Shown here: one piece after another, positions 60,701-64,000 of the stretch
Position numbering within the stretch: the stretch's first letter is position 1
How the letters are laid out: each line of letters starts with the position of its first letter
Origin: Mycteria americana
Lineage: Eukaryota; Chordata; Aves; Ciconiiformes; Ciconiidae
Direction of reading: 5' to 3'
DNA: 64,000 nucleotides
Assembly: GCF_035582795.1 (NCBI RefSeq)
Contig: NC_134365.1
Location: 221,171,887 to 221,235,886, forward strand
Program-made: the position numbers and the translations under genes
Notes under the pieces: model-generated
Seen by the model: the letters and a program-made list of their open reading frames with translations, nothing else
What the model was told of the DNA's origin: nothing
Databases searched by the model: none

Positions 60701-63700
60701 GCAAAACTAGGATCTTGGAAAAAAGCTGGTAGAGTTCATTACAGTAAAGATCTCACATCAGACCAGCAGAATGAATTTTGTTTTTCAATATAATTTCTAT
60801 GCAAGGTATCACCCAGTGCACTGTTAGAAATATCAGCTTGTAAAGGTTAAAAACAGGTAACCAATCCCCCAAATTGGGTACATTTTCCCACTGGCAGCTC
60901 AGATTACTATTCTAAAGCGCATCAACTTCCTGAGAGTCCTGGGAATAGCGCCTCTGCATAATTTTATACACATATATGGAAAATACAATACAGATGCAGC
61001 ACAAAATTTTCTTTTAACTCTTGTTCCTTCTCCCTTCCCTAAGCACACTCCAAAGAAGAGCCAATAACCTGTCCACCAATCTGCCTGCAAGCTGGGTGCT
61101 GATGGATACCACGTAGATGACAGAAGCCTAAGTAACCGAACAAAGCAGAAGTTTCCAGGACCTTCTTGCTGTCTAGTCCTTTTCTCTGACTGCAGGCATT
61201 CAGCCTCCTAGAAAGACATTATTCTTACTCCTTCTCACTCTATTATGATGCCAAATCCGTAATTTTGAAGAAATGTTCTTCATCAATCCACGTAGGCTAA
61301 TTGCTCTCCCTATCACTGATCATTACTGCCAATTTTTCACCCATTTAAACTTGCTAAGTTTTGAATTCAGTGAAGCAAGCATTTTAACCTTGTTTATCTT
61401 CAGTGAAAGGAGGAGCTGAGAGCAGGTTGCATACAGGACAAAACAAAACTGTAAATGTTTTGCTTAAAGTGACCAGAGAAGTAACCAAACTGAAACATCA
61501 ATAAAGAGGAATGAAAGGACAATGTTCTTTAGGAACTTACCACTAACACTTAGTGTTTTCCTTGACCTCTCTGCTAACGCTGCGAGGTCGACATAGGCAG
61601 ATCCAATAAGACGATCTGTATCAAGTGGTCTTTCCACATCATTTTCTTTACCATATGCCCACCACACCTGGATTTCTAATTTCTCCTCTCTGAAGAACCA
61701 AAGCAGTCCTTGGCTCCTTCTGAGAGTCACCTTGTTCAGTTTCTTAAAGTTCACTGTAACGTTCTTTGTGTCATCACTCAATTTTGGCCTCCGAAGCAAA
61801 GTCCACGTGGCTTCCTGATTATATAGCTTATACCTGAGGTAGCAATAAGTGCTTTTATTTAGATGCGCCTGGCCTGCCAGCAGCACACAGTGGACTGGCA
61901 GCCATACTCTCGGAGTTGAGATGGTCACAGTTGCTGGATTGGCACTCTGCTCCCATTCGTCGCTATCATCCATGCTGTCTTCACGGCTCTCCTCACTGTT
62001 CCATCCTAAGAGCTTAGCAGCCTCCAAAACACGCTCTCTGTCATCCTGATGAGCAAAGGTAACAGAAAGTTCCAGTCCTCCCACAATGGCCTGCATGACG
62101 TTTGTGCAGTGGGAAGGCATTAAATCTTCAGGGAGGGTAACTGGGTACCAGCCTGTAATACCTGCAGGACAAAAGATCGTAATTAGACTTATCCTACCTT
62201 TTAAAAACATCAGTAAAGAATTTTCCGCTCTCTGGTCATTAGTCAAGGACCAGTACTTGAAGTGTGTCTTTCTTGTGAAAGTCTGGAATTTGTCAAATGA
62301 TTTCTAACCTGAAAAAGCAGCAAATTGTTAGACCTCAGAAAACCTCACCGATAGTTCTGATCCCAAAGGCATTTGCCTTTCCATTTCATTAACGACACTC
62401 ATTTTACAACAACACTATATCTCATGAATCTCCAATTATAAAATTAGGCATTCTCAGTTTTTTCCTCCTCTCTTCCCATTAAAAATAAACCCAAACTTCA
62501 TGTTAGAGAAAACTAGCGCTATACTGAGATTAAAGCAGAAATAACCAAGATGATAATGACAACATTATTATTATAAGACATTATCATCACAAACTAACAC
62601 TAGATAGAGGAGATATTTTACATTTAGTTTAAAAATTTAATCCAACTGCTTTCTAACCTATTTAAGCCTTTGTTTCCAGCTTTGACATCTCAAAAGCAAT
62701 CATTGGTCCTCCACCGAACACTACCACTCTTGGACTTTCCATCTTAAGGTAGAAAATAAATGGCACTGAATAAAATACTAAGGAGGTTAATATCAATTCG
62801 ACTACTACACATCCTGCGCCCTGAAAACTAACCTTCACACAACAACCCTTATATGAGTTTTCTAATACAAGATTTTTAATGAAGGCATGTGCAATGTCTG
62901 AGAGAACTTTGGTCAAAAAAAAAACCCAACAAAACCAAACCCCCCAAAATGGGAATGAAAATTGTTTTAAGCAATTACTATAGCATTTACCCAGAACGTC
63001 AGCAGCGTAACGCCGCTGTATTACCTGATCTTCTTCTCAGCAGGTCTCTGGTTGGAATTGTGACTGTCCCAAGAAGATAATCTCTTGATGTCCGAGCTGC
63101 CAAGGTCTCAGTGGCTGGAAAAGAAATCATTTTGCAAATACACCAAACTGGAACGCAAGATTTAAAAGTGATTCAGACAGTATCTCCTTTGAAAGAAAGC
63201 TGTATTGCTTCAGCAGCGAATAGCTCAGCTGTCATACTGAAAACACTTTTAACCCCCAAAAAAGGACAAAGTCAAAACAAATGGCCCAGTACATATCAGG
63301 CCAAAATCCCTGAGAAACAGGGGTGTGAACAAAACCTGTCTGTAGGAATTGCCAGTGCACATTCATTACAGGATACATGCTCCACCACCGCTGAATATTT
63401 CCACAGATGAACATTAAGTAACCAGTGGGGAGCTAGTGGTCAGTTACCCTAACAACATGCCACTCCTGACTTTTCTCCCCCAGGAGTAAAAAACAATGCC
63501 ATCTTTAGGTACATTTTGTTTATAAAATAATTCTACAACATGTTGTTATGTTGTAAAAGAATCCTGCCTATCTACCACAGGATCACCAGAGGATTTTAAG
63601 CTATCATTCCCCTGAACCTCCATTACCTCGTTCATGAAGTGGAGGCAATAAGGCATGCACATACAAAGACAGGGTGCTCCAAGAGTCAAGCATTATTACT

Positions 63701-64000
63701 GTTAATGGCATTAGCTTTTCATTTAAAAGGTGATCTTGATCACCTGGAGTCTTAGAAACCTTAACTCTTTGCACAAGGTGAAAGTATCTCCCAAAGCCTT
63801 CTCTGAAGACAGTTTAGGTTATCACATCTATTAGCAACTGCACAGAATAGTCTCTCTTCTAAATGAAAAATTAAGGGGACCGGATCATTCTGCAACAGCA
63901 CTGAGTCATTGTAATTACTGGCTCTCCTTACCTGACTTGGTGCTCTGATGGTAGATAGAGAAGACGATATTGGCAGACTGCAAGAGTTCCCCCAGACAAG
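36748..64000 (-). CDS. C2CD3: C2CD3, centriolar C2-domain protein (C-terminal half, 13 exons)
   Basis: Large protein at the centriole distal end, needed for distal appendages, ciliogenesis and Hedgehog signalling; the chicken talpid2 mutant is a C2CD3 allele. Exons in gene order: 64000-63932 (partial), 63114-63025, 62161-61541, 60660-60343, 55922-55784, 54273-54209, 52962-52757, 51999-51899, 50945-50784, 48643-48426, 46420-45373, 44687-44585, 36882-36748. Phases match at every junction; 1090 residues are visible, just under half of the about 2350-residue human protein. C2-type segments: end of one in the first 100 residues ([29 protein letters not shown]); a second at about 140-285 ([38 protein letters not shown]); a third at about 340-490 ([50 protein letters not shown]). 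A 349-residue acidic low-complexity exon follows, then [20 protein letters not shown] and the end [16 protein letters not shown]. Least certain are the donors at 52757 and 45373, the acceptor at 44687, and whether a further exon lies in the long last intron. Confidence 0.88.
36883..44584 (-). other. C2CD3: Long last intron of C2CD3
   Basis: 7.7 kb between the FFLPPQQ exon and the terminal exon. I found no further phase-compatible exon and no recognisable mobile element. An acceptor-like TTCTTTTCCAG near 43935 on the gene strand precedes a short open frame but does not fit phase 0. Most open frames here are short and unremarkable. Confidence 0.5.
48862..50030 (-). mobile_element. CR1 LINE, about 1.15 kb, in C2CD3 intron
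   Basis: The 3' end at 48862 (TAGAATCACAGAATCATTAA) is typical of CR1. The element reads leftward in reverse and is antisense to the plus strand, so it lies in the same orientation as C2CD3. ORF2 C-terminal sequence is well preserved on the minus strand at 49186-49659 ([20 protein letters not shown], then [20 protein letters not shown]). It is 5' truncated near 50030. Relatively good preservation suggests moderate age. It lies between the C2CD3 exons at 50784-50945 and 48426-48643. Confidence 0.93.
55923..60342 (-). other. C2CD3: C2CD3 intron without recognised features
   Basis: 4.4-kb AT-rich intron between the exons ending LSLKG and starting SPLTERE. No mobile element or RNA gene was recognised. 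It starts next to a poly-G/poly-A tract. Confidence 0.6.
60280..60330. repeat. Poly-G / poly-A / poly-G tract beside a C2CD3 splice donor
   Basis: About 23 consecutive G (60280-60302), then an A-rich stretch, then about 15 G (60316-60330). On the gene strand this is a C-run/T-run/C-run starting about 12 bases inside the intron after the donor at 60342. Homopolymer length is unlikely to be exact. Confidence 0.85.

Overview
This window is nuclear DNA from a bird. The evidence is split genes with GT-AG introns, several CR1 LINE copies, solo LTRs of avian type, GC-rich minisatellites in compact intergenic DNA, and an uncoupling protein that reads like the avian UCP. I cannot name the species.

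The gene order is MRPL48 (+), COA4 (-), PAAF1 (+), DNAJB13 (+), a broken UCP2 (-), UCP3 (-), C2CD3 (-). As I recall it, this is the order and orientation of the human 11q13.4 block, so the window is one conserved synteny block. Exon phases were followed across every junction. PAAF1 joins to 392 residues, DNAJB13 to 316 and UCP3 to 307, each the expected family length. MRPL48 lacks its N-terminal exon(s), which lie left of the window. C2CD3 lacks its N-terminal half, which lies right of it.

Layout: 1-6.3 kb MRPL48; 6.3-7.9 kb intergenic; 7.9-8.34 kb COA4; 8.4-9.17 kb shared GC-rich promoter interval with a minisatellite; 9.17-22.6 kb PAAF1; 22.7-28.5 kb DNAJB13, with a promoter carrying ETS, ZNF143-type and X-box-like motifs and a large intron 4 holding two inverted CR1s, one split by a solo LTR; 28.9-30.3 kb UCP2 pseudogene; 31.3-31.7 kb a second solo LTR; 31.95-34.6 kb UCP3; 34.6-36.0 kb intergenic; 36.0-64.0 kb the 3' half of C2CD3.

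There are two functional themes. MRPL48, COA4 and UCP3 are mitochondrial (ribosome, complex IV assembly, inner-membrane carrier). DNAJB13 and C2CD3 are ciliary (radial spoke, centriole distal end). PAAF1 is a proteasome assembly factor. The most notable observation is the decayed UCP2, still in its ancestral slot between DNAJB13 and UCP3 with six recognisable exon remnants. It is a fossil record of UCP2 loss beside an intact UCP3.
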